Assembly (NCBI GenBank): GCA_028641055.1 | Contig: CM054062.1 | Coordinates: 271,269,092-271,333,091, forward strand | Origin: Alopecurus myosuroides | Lineage: Eukaryota; Streptophyta; Magnoliopsida; Poales; Poaceae | Length of the DNA stretch: 64,000 bases | Reading direction: 5' to 3' | Shown: positions 1 through 11,300 of the stretch, piece after piece | How the letters are laid out: each line of letters opens with the position of its first letter | Position numbering within the stretch: position 1 is the stretch's first letter | Notes under the pieces: generated by a model | What the model was told of the DNA's origin: nothing | Database searches by the model: none | What the model saw: only the letters and a program-made list of their open reading frames with translations | Made by a program: the position numbers and the translations under genes

Positions 1-200
1 GCCCGGAAATGCAACGCCACACTTACATGGATGTCCCCTACCTATCTTGGCCATGCAAAGCTGTTGGAGATTCGTGCACACCATTGACCGAGTGAATGCC
101 AGTACCGCGCCGGGGCCCGCACACGTGGGTAATTTATCCTCGCTTAGCTGCTCTAAGAGAGATAATATCTGGGGGTAGTTTAGACAATCTTGCAAATCTG

Positions 201-210
201 ACTATATAAC
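201..210 (+). promoter_or_regulatory. TATA-box-like site before GC-rich block
   Basis: The sequence ACTATATAAC lies about 30 bases upstream of the start of a C-rich, leader-like block. Position and sequence fit a plant core promoter. No coding gene could be established downstream, so function is unproven. Confidence 0.3.
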
Positions 211-237
211 CTAGCAGGCAGAAACAAACCCTATCCC

Positions 238-345
238 GCACCCCGCCGCACCGCACCCCGCCGCCTCCACCACACCTGACCACCCCCACCCCGCCGCACC
301 GCACCCCGCCGCCTCCACCACCCCCGCCGCACCGCACCCCGTTCC
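238..345. repeat. C-rich short tandem repeats
   Basis: Units such as CCGCACCCCGCCGCCTCCAC recur several times with small changes across this block. The open frames here consist almost only of Gly, Arg, Cys and Val, which is what a low-complexity repeat produces. I therefore regard it as a simple repeat, not protein-coding sequence. Confidence 0.65.
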
Positions 346-494
346 CCACCACAAACCCCACCTCCTCCCTCTACAGCGACGGCGCATGTGGCCACCGGCT
401 CGGGGCGGCGCGGCGAGGTCCCCGGCGAGGAGCAAAGCCCGGCGCCCCGCAGATGCGCCCCAGCCCGTGTGTGGGTGCTCGAGGAACGGGAGGG

Positions 495-546
495 GAGCCC
501 GCCATGGCGCAGATCTCCGCGAGCCCGCCATGGCGCAGATCTCCGC
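495..546. repeat. Perfect 26-bp tandem duplication
   Basis: Bases 495-520 are repeated exactly at 521-546. Each unit contains GCCATGGCGCAG. A 26-bp unit shifts reading frame, so it argues against a conserved coding frame across this block. Confidence 0.8.
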
Positions 547-899
547 GAGCTCGATCTGGGCGGGGCGGTGGTTGCCATCAGCTCCCCGTCGAGATCGGGC
601 CTCCTCCGACGCCTCCTCCACGCCGAGGTCGGCCCTCTGCGGCCGTGCTCCTCGTCGGCCCTCTGCGCCCGAGCTCCTCTGCGGCCGAGCTCCAACTAGA
701 GGCCGAGCTCCTCGTCGCGCCGCCAGTTAACGTCCTCGTCGCGCCATGCATCGAAGCAGCCGCCTCGGAGCGGGGAACGAAGACCGGAGGAGCCTCGTCG
801 ACGGCGCCCCCCTGCGGCCGTGCTCCCCTCCTCCCTGTCTCGTGGCGGCGGCATTGATCGGAGCTCCCACCTCTCTCCTTTTTTTTTCTTGCTCCAGAT

Positions 900-1980
900 T
901 TTTTTCCTTATGAATAGTTTCTGGATCATGATTCATGAATCATGTCGGTTAATTATTTTTCTGATTTTTTCTGGATCTAGGGTTGAATCTGGCCTTATTC
1001 ATGAATGGATTATTTCTAGGATGGATCTAAGGAGAGGCTGGCTTCTGTATCTTAAATTTTTACTCGATTTTTTCTAAGATGACTGGATCCTATTTCACTG
1101 AAGATTTCATGGATGCTTCTTAAGGTTCTTGGAGATTTTGATTGCAGAAATTTGTATTTGACTCGGTGTATAAGCAAAATCCTGTATAAATTATGTGCGA
1201 AAAAAATCCTTGGTTCTGTAAAAGATTCATTGCAGATCCTGTTAAGGGTGGTTGCTCGAAGAAACCTAAACTTACCTGTGAAAATGAAAATCTTATATAC
1301 AAATGTTGTATGAAACTTATATAAATTTTTGTCTGTAAATCTTCTCAAGTATTTTCTGTATGAAACAAAAACTTGTTGAATATTTATGTGAACATTCTTA
1401 TATGGAAAAATGTATGAATCTTATATGAATTTCTGTTGACTATAAATCTCTGGTAATTTTTGAACATGTATTTCTGGTAATACATCATTGGATTGTTCAA
1501 GATATTAGTTTGCTTGAAGAAATAACATTTTATCTCAAAAAATCTAGAAAAAATGTTTTTCCTGATTGTTAATACAAAATATCCAGAAAATATTTTTATT
1601 AATATACGAATACAATTTTATTTAATGCATAATCCAAAAAATTTGATCGTTCATGCTTTTGAAGACCAAATGACCGTACAGTGCACAATCTGGAATCACT
1701 TGCTACTAGTTTTTATTCATTATGTTAAATCGGAGAAAAAGAGGGAAAGTTTCTTGATATTGCCTAAAATTTCTTATTAATACAGACGCAAAAAATCTCA
1801 GTTTTATCCATGAATCAAAGATTTTTATTTTTTTTCATCTCACAAAAAAATTTATCAGAAATATGATCCGAAATATTAGTGCATTATGTTAGTGCATGAT
1901 CCGAAATATTTAGTCTTTATATGATTCCTTTTTGTTAATGTATCCGAAATATTAGTGCATGATCCGAATTTTGCGCGTGT
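900..1980. other. AT-rich stretch without recognisable gene
   Basis: The stretch is AT-rich with many TTTT and ATATTT words and repeated ATGATCCGAAATATTAG-like phrases near 1860-1970. It resembles a plant intron or decayed spacer. No credible coding, RNA gene or element ends were seen inside it. Confidence 0.4.
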
Positions 1981-2293
1981 GCTCAGTCAGAGACACAGGA
2001 AACCAGCCAAGGGTATTTTGGGCATTTAAAGATTACTCAGTGGGGTTAAAGTGGTTGGTGAAAGTCAAAGCATTCTCGCGGCGGCCCCCACTGGCTCGTA
2101 TCCCCATGCAGACGAACGGTTCAGATAGCTAGGGGAGATCCATGTAGGTGTGGGAAAACCGCACTCGACGAAGGCCATCTCTCTCACCGCAACAGACACA
2201 GAAATTTGGTCGGGTCTCGGGTGCTATCAGCTTTGACTCATACAGAGTCGTAAGATGACGATCGGGCGGCGGGGAGGCGTGACCTCGCTATAA

Positions 2294-4798
2294 GGGCATC
2301 TCCAGCCGTCCCCCAGAGCCCCCAGCGGCGTTTTTCGCGCCGTTTCGCACCAGTCGTCCCCCCCCCCCCCCCCCCACAGGATCCGATTTAGCGCCGCTTT
2401 CCGCTGTTTTTTGCGCCGTTTCGCGCCACCGAACCCAGGTGGGTTCGGTTTTGGGGGCGAAATGCGCGTGTGGGCCACAACTGTCGGCGACGGAAGGCGA
2501 TTTCCCTCCATTTTTTCGGCGTTTCCCTCCACTTTCCCCCCTCATGTACCTCTCCCCCCCCGCACTCCATTCCCGCCATTCCCCCCGTCCCCGAGATCTA
2601 GACTCCATGGCTCCCGCCCGATTTACAGGACCCCGCGCCGCCGCCACCGCCGTATCCATTCCCGCGACCTCCGATCTCGGGAAGAAACCGCGCAAACCGA
2701 GAGCGCCGAAGGACAAGCCGCCCGGTATGACCAACAAGGAGTGGATCGCCGAGAGAACGCGCCTGGCAACGGCCAACGTCAAGCGCCGGGGAGGGAGGCG
2801 GCGCATCGGCAGAGGCAGCTGATGGCGCAGCTGCAGGCGGAGGAGCAGGCCGCCGCCGAGGAAGAGGAGTTGGAGGATGAGGAGGAGGACGAGGTCGCGC
2901 CGGACGAGCCGCCTACTTCGGTCGCAGCCACAGCGCCGCTCGCCAAGCGGAAGAGCCCCTTCGGCCCCATCTTCGCCGGATGGAAGCAGTCGTCGTCGCC
3001 GTCGCCACGCCCGTCACCGCATCCGACGCATGCGTGGTTCGTCGAAGGCGACCCCCTGGGAGGTTTCAACCCCACCTCACCTTCCCCTACCACCCGCCGA
3101 TTATGTATGGCGCCTCGCCGGGCTACTCAGTTTCCCCGTCCCACCGCCGTGCGATCATGGCCGGACTTCAGCCCCAGGACAGCAGCTACATGGAGGAGAT
3201 CATCGTGGCCGGCTCGATGGCGGCGGCGGCGAGCCCGGGCTTCCTCGAGCACAGCGGGGAGTTCCTTACGCAGGGAGGTGGCGACTACGGCGAAGGGTGC
3301 TCTGCCGGCACGCAGGCGACGGAGGTGCAGGGCGACGACGACGAGGTGGATGAGACGCCGGTGGCGCCAGAGGGGCCAGATCCGGCCGGCGAAGGCCGAA
3401 AGCGCCGTGGTCCTGGCCGTCCCCGCAAGGAACTCAAGGTACCCCCGCCCCCCGTCGAGCCTCGCATCAAGTGGTTGAATAGGGAGGACGTCCTCCTCGC
3501 CGAGGCGTGGAAAACGATCAGCATGGACCCGATTGTCGGCGCCAACCAGCACGTCGACAACTACTGGAAGCGGGTGAAGACTGCCTACGACGAGCGCCGG
3601 ATGATCGATCCCTACTTCGCCTGTTGCGTCACCGACCGCGGCCAGAAGGCCATGGCGAAACATTGGGCGAACATCCACGCGTCCTGCAACAAGTGGCACG
3701 TCATCCAGGAGGAGATCTCGATGAGGCCGCAGAGCGGCGCCAAACGCGAGATGGAGATCGTCCGGATGCTCGAGGCGTACAAGAACGACGAGGGCTCCAA
3801 CTTCAAGTTCCTCCACGTCTTCGTCGTCATCGAGAAGTGCGAGAAGTGAGCGGAGGTGCGGCGGTCGATCGGCAAGGGCAAGGAGTACGTTCCCGACGCG
3901 GTGGCTGCATGTGCGTCCGAAGGGCGTCCGCCGATGGGCCACAAGAAAGCCAAGTTGGCAAGGGACGATGCGCCAGCAGCGGCAAAGCTCCAGGCGTCCA
4001 TCGAGACCTCCATCGCCGACGCCCAGGCCCAGGCCGGCAAGAGGGAGGAGGTCGCCAAACAGTGATGGGTGGCGCTCATGGCCAACTCGCAGGTGAAGAT
4101 CGACCTCCTCAGGACTGGCATCGCGGCGAGGAAGAGGAACAACGACCTCTCCTTCCTCACGGGGGGCGACCCGGCCGCGATGACCCCCGAGGTGAGAGCT
4201 TGGTTCCTGGCGTAGTGCACCCTCATCCTGAGCGACATCAGTGCGCCCCCGGCTCCGGCTACGTCGTCTGGCGGCACTAGCTACACCACCACGCCGACGA
4301 GCCCGCACGTCGACCTAGAGGATGCCGCGCCCGTCGTCGACAAGCATGCCGAGCCCGTCGTCGACCTGGAGGATGACGCGCACGTCGTCGACAAGGATGC
4401 CGCGCATGCCATCGACCTAGAGGATGCATCGCCCGTCATCGACCTCGACGATGCTGCGCCGAGCTCGTCGCCTGCTCCGACGCCGGCCAACGCCTCTGCC
4501 TGATCGCCTACCTGCCCACGCCGCGTGCGCCCGTCTGTGATTCGATCTAGACTATTTGATCGCCCACCTGTGGCGTTTTTTGTAATATGATTGCCCAAAA
4601 CCATGGCTGCCGTGATCGGCAAACTAGGGCTCTATTTTTTTGGGGCGGGAATAGGAAGTTTCAAATGATATCGCCGTTCTCTTTTCTGGGCCGCCGAACG
4701 GCTGGTGAAATCGCCCCCCAGGTTTTGGTGCGGGGCGGCGTTTTCACTAAAAAGCGCCGATCTGAAACCTGGGGGGGGCCGAACGACTGGAGATGCCC
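2294..4798 (+). mobile_element. PIF/Harbinger-type element, complete ends, TAA duplication
   Basis: The left end reads GGGCATCTCCAGCCGTC and the right end is its near-perfect inverse (GACTGGAGATGCCC at 4785-4798). Both ends are flanked directly by TAA (2291-2293 and 4799-4801). A 3-bp TWA duplication with this kind of terminal inverted repeat is the signature of PIF/Harbinger and Tourist elements. The 2,505-bp element carries one accessory gene, described separately. No DDE transposase ORF is present, so it would depend on a transposase supplied in trans. Subterminal regions are GC-rich and share GCGCCGTTTCGCGCC-like words. Confidence 0.9.
2607..4503 (+). pseudogene. Harbinger-borne Myb/SANT-like, NAM-associated protein, decayed
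   Basis: A single ancestral reading can be followed from the ATG at 2607 to TGA at 4501-4503, but it is broken. It shifts frame near 2790 and again near 3067, and has in-frame stops at 3847 (TGA), 4063 (TGA) and 4213 (TAG). The central part (about 3450-3850) contains WLNREDVLLAEAWKTIS and NYWKRVKTAYDERR, typical of the trihelix/Myb-like DNA-binding region in plant NAM-associated proteins often annotated as glutathione S-transferase T3-like. An AT-hook-like GPGRPRK precedes it. The C-terminus is an acidic repeat of VDLEDA-like units. In Harbinger elements the Myb-like protein assists the transposase with DNA binding and nuclear import; that role here is inferred from family. Confidence 0.75.
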
Positions 4799-4801
4799 TA
4801 A

Positions 4802-5343
4802 GCTAGAACGAGGTCAAGCGATAAATACTCCCTTTATTCTCGGTAATCAAACCCACTGGTTTTTGCTACATGTAGGATGCGTGATATGGTCCTTAAATCG
4901 ACCGTCCTAACGAGGTCGTATAGGATTTTTTTTCCTCGTACATCAGAGTGGAAGCGAAAGATACAAACAGCGGTGGACGACACATGGCGCGACACGCTGC
5001 ATCTCCAGCTTCTCACTTACCCGGCACCATCCCCTCCCGTGCCAGCAGCTTTTCTAAGTTCTCTTCTGACAGCAACACACTCGAGCCTCAGCAAACTAGC
5101 AGGATTGAGTTGCATGTAGAGCAAGTTTGTACCTCTAACAATCCAGTGCATCACATAGACATGTAACGTTATTCAATTGGTCACTCGTTAAGAAAACAGG
5201 AAGCAACTCTGACGACAAGTGCCGACCAAAGCAGCAGCGGTACACAAGTTTCGCTGGATGGCCACAAACGGCCATGGATTGCAACAGCCCAATCTCAACT
5301 TTTACTAACAAAAACTACGATGAAACACACATCTAGTTCTACC
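4802..5343. other. Spacer, probably 3' flank of the minus-strand adaptor-like gene
   Basis: No element ends or coding region were recognised. It lies directly downstream of the stop codon of the minus-strand gene, so part is probably its 3' untranslated region. I saw no unambiguous polyadenylation signal. Confidence 0.35.
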
Positions 5344-5467
5344 TCAGAACAGGAAGTCGTCATCCTCATCCCACCCCTGTTCCCAAGCACTTTGTTCCTC
5401 AGCTGTTGCCGCGACACGCCTTTTAAGCACGCCAGGATTATACAGGACATAGCTGCCACGCGCCATG

Positions 5468-6398
5468 CAGGGCCGGTCCATAGGCCGGGCAAAAGGGGCG
5501 ACCGCACTGGGCCCAAAGAGGGGGAGGGGCTCAAATACTAAAATACATTGTTACTCTTATACTATCATCTATCAATCATGTATTTGTTATTGACTATTTA
5601 TAAACATTAGAAATTCAAACTTAGTTTATATAAACAATTGCAAAATACAAAACATTATAATGTACGACCAGCGTTGACATGTTTTTTTAATTGGTAGCTA
5701 GTTTCATATGAATGACAAGAGAAGAAATTCTTTAGACCATGTGACATAGAGCATATTGTGGCGAGCGTATATGATAACTGAATTTTGTGTGTGCAAAAAT
5801 TTGTAGAGCCATAACATTTAATGTTTACGATGATTACAATAAGCAATGCTATTTTAGTAAAAAAATATGGATCATCCACATCTTATAAACTTATCGAATC
5901 CACTTTAACTTATAACACACCAAAAAATGATTACGCCAATTTATACTCGAGAAGTTTCTATATATTTGTTTACATAACCATACACTACGAAGCTATATGA
6001 AGATATTTGTAAGGGTGTATGATTTTTTACTTTGTACCCATATATATAATAATAATTGAAGTAGAGAAGAACATTCACAAAAAATATACATATATAATTC
6101 ATCGGTTATAAAAATGATAATGCGTCATACGTTTTCCCTTCTTTTTTCACATTTAAGATGTATTTTATTTTGTTAACGAAAATACCTCACAAAGAAAAGA
6201 AAAACGTGCACCTCAAATATATTTTCGTATGCATTATAACCATGTAAAAAAGGAATAATTGGAATATTATTATATTGTTAGTAATGCAAATCAAGTTGTA
6301 TAAAACGTATACTTGTTAAAACTAACAAAGTATAAAATTTTAGTACAATTATATTTCTAAATAAGTCGCCCCGGGTCCAAATTTTAGTTGGAACGGGC
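5468..6398. mobile_element. hAT-like non-autonomous element in last exon of the adaptor-like gene
   Basis: The 931-bp insert is flanked on both sides by CGCCATG (5461-5467 and 6399-6405), close to the 8-bp duplication expected for hAT elements. The left end reads CAGGGCCGGTCC; the right end inverted reads GCCCGTTCC, an imperfect match that has lost the outer CAG. The inside is AT-rich and non-coding. Taking it out restores a continuous exon, which supports the boundaries. The superfamily call rests on the end sequence and duplication length only. Confidence 0.7.
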
Positions 6399-8259
6399 CG
6401 CCATGGTGGTTTGCACGAATTCCACCTCGTGCTCGTCCACACTCTTCTCCACAGTTACAACCTGCAAAAGAATTCTCAGTTAGCCTGAAAAATAATCACC
6501 TGTAGAGCGAACTCAGCAACTTACGTGTGAACCCAAGCTTGTCTCATACGAAAATTCAATCGTCATGGGAAACAACTGTGATGGTTCTTGGGAGCCACCA
6601 TGGCAATAGACATCCACGGTTAACATAGTTTCTCTGCAAGACAAGATGTCAGCATGAACATCAACAGTTTAACACAACATAAACATTATGACAATCTATT
6701 AGATGTTTGCGCGCCTTTCATCAGACGCACTAATGTGTGGTATCTGCCATTCAATCCGATTATCAACCTCTGAATGTGTCCCTGAACTTATCCAGACATG
6801 CGTCCTGACATTTCTTTCTGCCCCAGAGTCATCAACATGCGGAATAGGCACACTCACGACCAAATTGTCAATGTTTGTCCTACCCGTTGGCACAATTATT
6901 ACTTCTACGGAGTATAAAGTCTCTGGTAGAAGCTTTCGTCTTCGTAGGTCTTCTGGTCGACCAAGAACAGCAAAGGCTGAAAAAAAGAAAAATGAAGCAT
7001 AATAAGAACACTTGGAGAGTGATAGCACCTGCACAATGTGTGGAAACAATGCAGTGTATAAATGCCAGAGAGTTGCAACAGAGAATCAACCTCTCTTATA
7101 TTGTATAATGCAACTAAAACACGCTACATGTGTCTTGGCCTAGATGGGCTTTGGGCAGAGATGGAGGAACATCATTTCGCTGATTGGAGCATCGTCCTCC
7201 TCTAGGATCTTGCTCAATGGGTGCCCTAGAGCGGGGACTATATCTCCGATTCTATTCATCCTAGCTTTGGAGCCTCTGCAGCGCTTGTTCAAGAGAGCCA
7301 CATCAGAGAGTGATTTCGCCGCAGCGCTTAAAGGCAGCTAGGCTCAGTAGGATTTTACGTAGACGATGCTACCGTTTTGTGAATCCAGTAAAAGAGGACA
7401 TCTCTGCAGTTCAACATATATTGCAATTGTTTGGAGATGTATCTGGGCTGCGTACGAGTATTGAGAAATGTGTGGCGTACTGAAGGCACATTTCCCTATT
7501 TTTTACAGTGCAGTTGGGCGGCTGAAGGAATGGAAAGGAAAACTCATGAATCGTAAAGGCAGATTGGCTTTGATAAATAGTGTGGTGACTGATACGACTA
7601 CCTTCTTCCTCACGGTGTTCCCAGCAGAGAAATGGATGATTAAAAAGTTCGTCAAGCTCAAGAGAAATTCCTTATGGGCGCCAGTGGAAGAGGCCAATGG
7701 GGGCAAGTGCTTGGTGAGCTGGAAGAAGATATGTTCTGCAACATCTTATGGAGGGTTAGGCATCAAAGACCTGCAGGCTTTTAGCAGGGCAGCGTGGGAG
7801 TGGTTCCGTTGGGAAGATCGCGATAGGCCATGGTTGGGAACACCCACCCCATGTGATCAGTGTGATAAAGATCTATTTGCGGACTGCACAACTATATGCA
7901 TCGGCAACGGCGAGATCGCAAGGTTTTTGTCTGACCAGTGGCTTCGAGGGATGGCTGATGCATGTAAAATGCATAGATGAATTTTGCATATTTTCACATG
8001 GTTTTCTATTACATATTGCATCATATAAGGGTATAATTCAATATTTTATAGTATTTTGGGGTTAAATTACAAAGTCCCCCAACTTTTATGGAATTAACTC
8101 TTCCTGTCAGAAACCCCGTTTTCTATATTTTTGACGTTTCAGGTGGCAAACTTCCGCGAAATCACCTGAAAATCTGCGGGGGTCATTTTCTTGGAAGTAC
8201 AAGACTTGCGGGCGAAGGATCCACGAGAATCGGGCAAGGAGGCCCAAAAGAGGACCCTC

Positions 8260-8286
8260 CACGCGGCCAGATTCCTTGGCCACGTG
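8260..8286. promoter_or_regulatory. G-box palindromic module in LTR U3
   Basis: The segment contains GCGGCCAGATTCCTTGGCC followed by CACGTG. The same module, inverted, occurs in the LTR at 59525-59550 and inside the same gypsy element at 63041-63066. It sits about 80-100 bases upstream of the LTR TATA-like site. CACGTG is the plant bZIP/bHLH G-box core. Confidence 0.5.
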
Positions 8287-8363
8287 AGAGGCCCCCTTTT
8301 GGCCCCTGTGGCCCAAATTCCTTCCATCTTCGACTTACTGACTCCGTCTTGACCTAAAACCGA

Positions 8364-8373
8364 CTATAAAAAA
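8364..8373 (+). promoter_or_regulatory. Putative TATA box of the solo LTR
   Basis: CTATAAAAAA lies near the middle of the LTR, between the G-box module and a GC-rich leader, where the U3/R junction of an LTR is expected. Confidence 0.45.
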
Positions 8374-11300
8374 GGTCCCCCGTACCCTTACGGAGGAGAG
8401 CGCCGCCGAAACACCGAAACAGAGACCTGGAGTTCCAGATTGGAGGGGGAAAACTCCAGCGGGGCGCCGCCGGTGTGATCTCCTACCCCTCCAACGTCAT
8501 CTCCATCGACATCTCCATGAAGAGGGAGTAGTCCACCCTAGGGCTATGGGTTTGTGGAAGTAGCACTTGTATCTCTCTCTCTATGTGCTTCACTAATTAG
8601 ATCCGTATGAGCTGTCTCACATGATTACGGGCATCGTTGTAATTCCTATGTGGTGGATCTTTTCTATGAGTTATTGAATCTTATGTACCCCGTTCTTATT
8701 TGCTAGCTTTGATTAATCTAGTTCTTGAGAGCGTGTGTGGGGTGATGGGTGCATTAGTTGGAGTAACGGGGGGTGGCTAGTGCTGTGAAAGTGACAGAAG
8801 TTCAGCGATCCACTTAGGTTTTGTTAAACCTTTCTTAGTTACCTCACTAGGGATAAAAAGGAGTACCTTGTTACCGGGGATTTGAAGTGACACTAATCAA
8901 TCTCCATGACTAGATCTAGCAAGTTCTTACTTCAACTTCATGTCACATTGCTTAAAGCTATACTCTGGTTTTTCCTTAACTATCGAGGTGTTATGATTTA
9001 TTTCGCATCTTGGTGGAGTATAAGATGGATCAATATGACCGTAGAGATCTCTATGCTAGGACGTGATGCCCATATGAAAATACTCAATGTTAAACATGTT
9101 ATTGTAATCTCACATGTAATTCTTTATGTCCACCGTATACTACTTTATTTGAGAGAATGCAAGTGTGAAACCATGAACCCCGGTCCTATTTTAAATATAA
9201 GAAAACACTCTAGTTACTTTGTTGCAATTTAGTTTACTTGCACTTTACTTTACTTGCATCTCCAATTCGAATTTACATTATCTCCATCACCACTTGCATC
9301 ACAAAAATACAAAAACAATCCATTGTATATTTATTTTCTCATTTGCATTTAGTAGTAGATTTAATTATTGCACATTTACTTTCAGTTTTGCATTGCAATT
9401 TAGAAGTCTCACACCTTGTGCTTGACAACCACTTGGTGAGGTTGAGGGCACAAAATTCTCTACTTGTTTGCAGGATCCTGGAGGAAGCTTGGAAGACAAC
9501 TGCTGAAATACTGGCTCCCCAAGAGTTCGATATAAACCCTCGAGTCACCCTCTGGGGAAGAAGGCTTGTCACTAGCTACACACTCTGCACTTGGAGTCTC
9601 AACCTAGCCATCAATGGCCCCCAGACAGATGGCGCCTCTCCTATACTGTTTGGAAGGAAGAATTTGTCAGCCAAAGACGCGCTTCTAAACGGACACTGGA
9701 TGAGAGGTTTACAGAGAATAAGCAATGAGGAGCAGCTCGGACAGTTTGTCCCGCTATGGGCCATGGTTCAGGCAGTGTCCCTATCTGAGCAAAGGGACAA
9801 GATCGTTTGGAATTTTACTGCTGATGGCAAATACTCAGCAAGGTCCGCGTACGCTGTTCAATTTCTTGGACGGCTGCGTCAAGCTCACCTCGACAAGGCA
9901 TAGAGACTTAGGGTCGTAGGCATGGTCCAGTTCTTTCTTTGGTCAATGCTACAAAACAGAAACTGGACAGCTGAGAGATTGAGGACGAGAGGTTTGCAGC
10001 GTGATGCGGCGTGCTGTTTGTATGATCAGGCTTTCCAGGGAGACATCAGATCACTTGGCACTGCAATGCTCTTTTGCAAAGGAGGTCTGGGGTCAACTTC
10101 TGGCATGTTTTCCTCATGCTGTACAGATTGTGACAAGGTCTCTTGCTGCGAGCTGCTGGTGGGACAGAATGCATCAGGGCAAGGTGCGTGTGCAGTGACA
10201 AAAGGAAATCACCATGTCAGTCTACACAATTCGGCACATTTGGAAGGAAGGGGGCAGAATAATATGTCAACAAGAGAAATTACCAGCGACGGATGGTTGT
10301 TGCTTCCTTGATGAAAGCTGGCCTGGAGCTGTGGCCGCTTGCACATGAGAGATAGGTTATAGTGTGACATTGGCTGGGTAGTTTTACTGGAAGTTCTTTA
10401 TCTCCTAGGTGCACTTGCACTTTTTCCCCTGTAATTGTAACTGGTGTTTTTTCCCTCTCCTATTAATGCAAAAACAGAACACCAGCTAGTTCCGTCAAAA
10501 AAACACGCTACAGGTAGACTGGGTCGACGAGAAAATACCCTTCTACTTGATGGAAACATACTACTAACAAAAGGGAAACAAACAAGCACGGATCCACAAC
10601 AGTAAGAAAACTGGTTAAGTAGAGGTAGGTACCAACAAAGGGAAGATGCACATGGGCATCCTCTCTGTTCCATCTGCGGCGATCAAAGGCTTCACTGTCT
10701 AGGTGCCATCAGGAAATATCAAACGGCACGCGGACATTCTTCGTGTACCATTTCACTAGCTCAAAACTATCTGCAAACTTTTGGGACCTTATGACCTGAG
10801 TAGAGTTAACCAGCTCTCGGTCAGGCCTTTACTGACCTGTTATAAAGTTATGCAAATATATATTAGTAAGAGGGAAGCTGGGCACTCGATGTTCAATAGA
10901 AAGTAAAACAAAAAACTGACCAGAAACTGCACAAGGTGATCAACTCCCGGAGGAAAGCAGACGGTTATTTTTCCATGAATACAAGTGCTGGTAACCTTAT
11001 CTCCAATAATCTCGATGTCGATCTTTTCACTAACTGCTATTTTTATTGGTGCCTGAAAAGTAATAAATTAAGACTAAAATTCAGTTTCCGCATTTTACAA
11101 TATAAGTCATTAAAGATAATATTAGACTGGAAAAGGCATATTGCACGTGTATGACATTTACACAGCCTATTGTGCTAAGCAAAGTTGCAGCATTGTACTA
11201 AGTAAAGAAACAAACAAATATTCTTCCTAAAAATAATATAGTGAAGTGATGCGGATTTGTGTAACTGAAAATAATATAGTGAAGTGCCCAGCTGAAAATA

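Larger units (their letters stand above)
17..2152. mobile_element. Candidate Mutator-like element with imperfect inverted ends
   Basis: Bases 17-47 and 2123-2152 are inverted copies of each other; both read about CACACNTACATGGATNTCCCCTANCTATCT with a few mismatches. Weaker inverted similarity continues inward (GC-rich stretches near 100 and 2085). No transposase is visible. The inside has a TATA-like site, a GC-rich block (about 230-860) and then a long AT-rich stretch (900-1960), which looks like the 5' exon and first intron of a captured gene. Mutator-type elements that carry gene fragments (Pack-MULEs) have this layout. The true outer boundary on the left may lie outside the window, and I found no clear 9-bp duplication. 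Confidence 0.45.
7956..9627 (+). mobile_element. Solo LTR, Athila-lineage gypsy type, inside the LINE
   Basis: The 1,672-bp block starts TGATGCATG and ends CCAGACA, and is flanked by GATGGC on both sides (7950-7955 and 9628-9633). Six bases is one more than usual, and the match is exact. The LINE protein reading resumes after it. The TG...CA ends, a TATA-like site near 8364 and a shared palindromic promoter module near 8260 link it to the Athila-type LTR at the right edge of the window. No internal region or second LTR remains, so it probably arose by LTR-LTR recombination. Confidence 0.85.
7144..10312 (+). pseudogene. LINE ORF2 remnant: reverse transcriptase tail and zf-RVT region
   Basis: The first piece (7144-7341) matches the RT motif region in which plant LINEs read NG-PRAGT-SPILF and EPLQRLF. 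It is frameshifted into a second piece (from about 7468) with GRLALINSVV and GGLGIKDL, typical of the region after the polymerase domain. After the solo LTR the frame resumes near 9634 with RKNLSAKDALLNGHWMRG and W-F-ADGKYSARSAY, then LWSMLQNRNWTAERLRTRG, the zinc-binding zf-RVT part. A TAG at 9901-9903 and frameshifts near 7345, 7460 and 10030 inactivate it. No catalytic FADD segment survives in frame. Confidence 0.8.
7129..10499 (+). mobile_element. 5'-truncated LINE in an intron, contains a solo LTR
   Basis: The insert is bounded by a 13-bp direct repeat AAAACACGCTACA (7116-7128 and 10500-10512) and ends in a short A tract, both hallmarks of target-primed retrotransposition. It starts within reverse transcriptase coding sequence, so it is 5'-truncated. 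About 1.7 kb remain after removing the nested LTR. It sits within the intron between the exons 10795-10633 and 6976-6715 of the minus-strand adaptor-like gene and is in the opposite orientation to it. Confidence 0.9.

Noticed and set aside
2411..3478. 355-residue plus-strand ORF
   Set aside because: Only its middle third (about 2790-3067) is the ancestral frame of the Myb-like gene; the rest is out of frame and Arg/Ser-rich.
3127..4308. 393-residue minus-strand ORF across the Harbinger element
   Set aside because: It is the antisense shadow of the GC-rich Myb-like gene; its Arg/Leu/Gly/His-rich composition follows the codon bias of the other strand.
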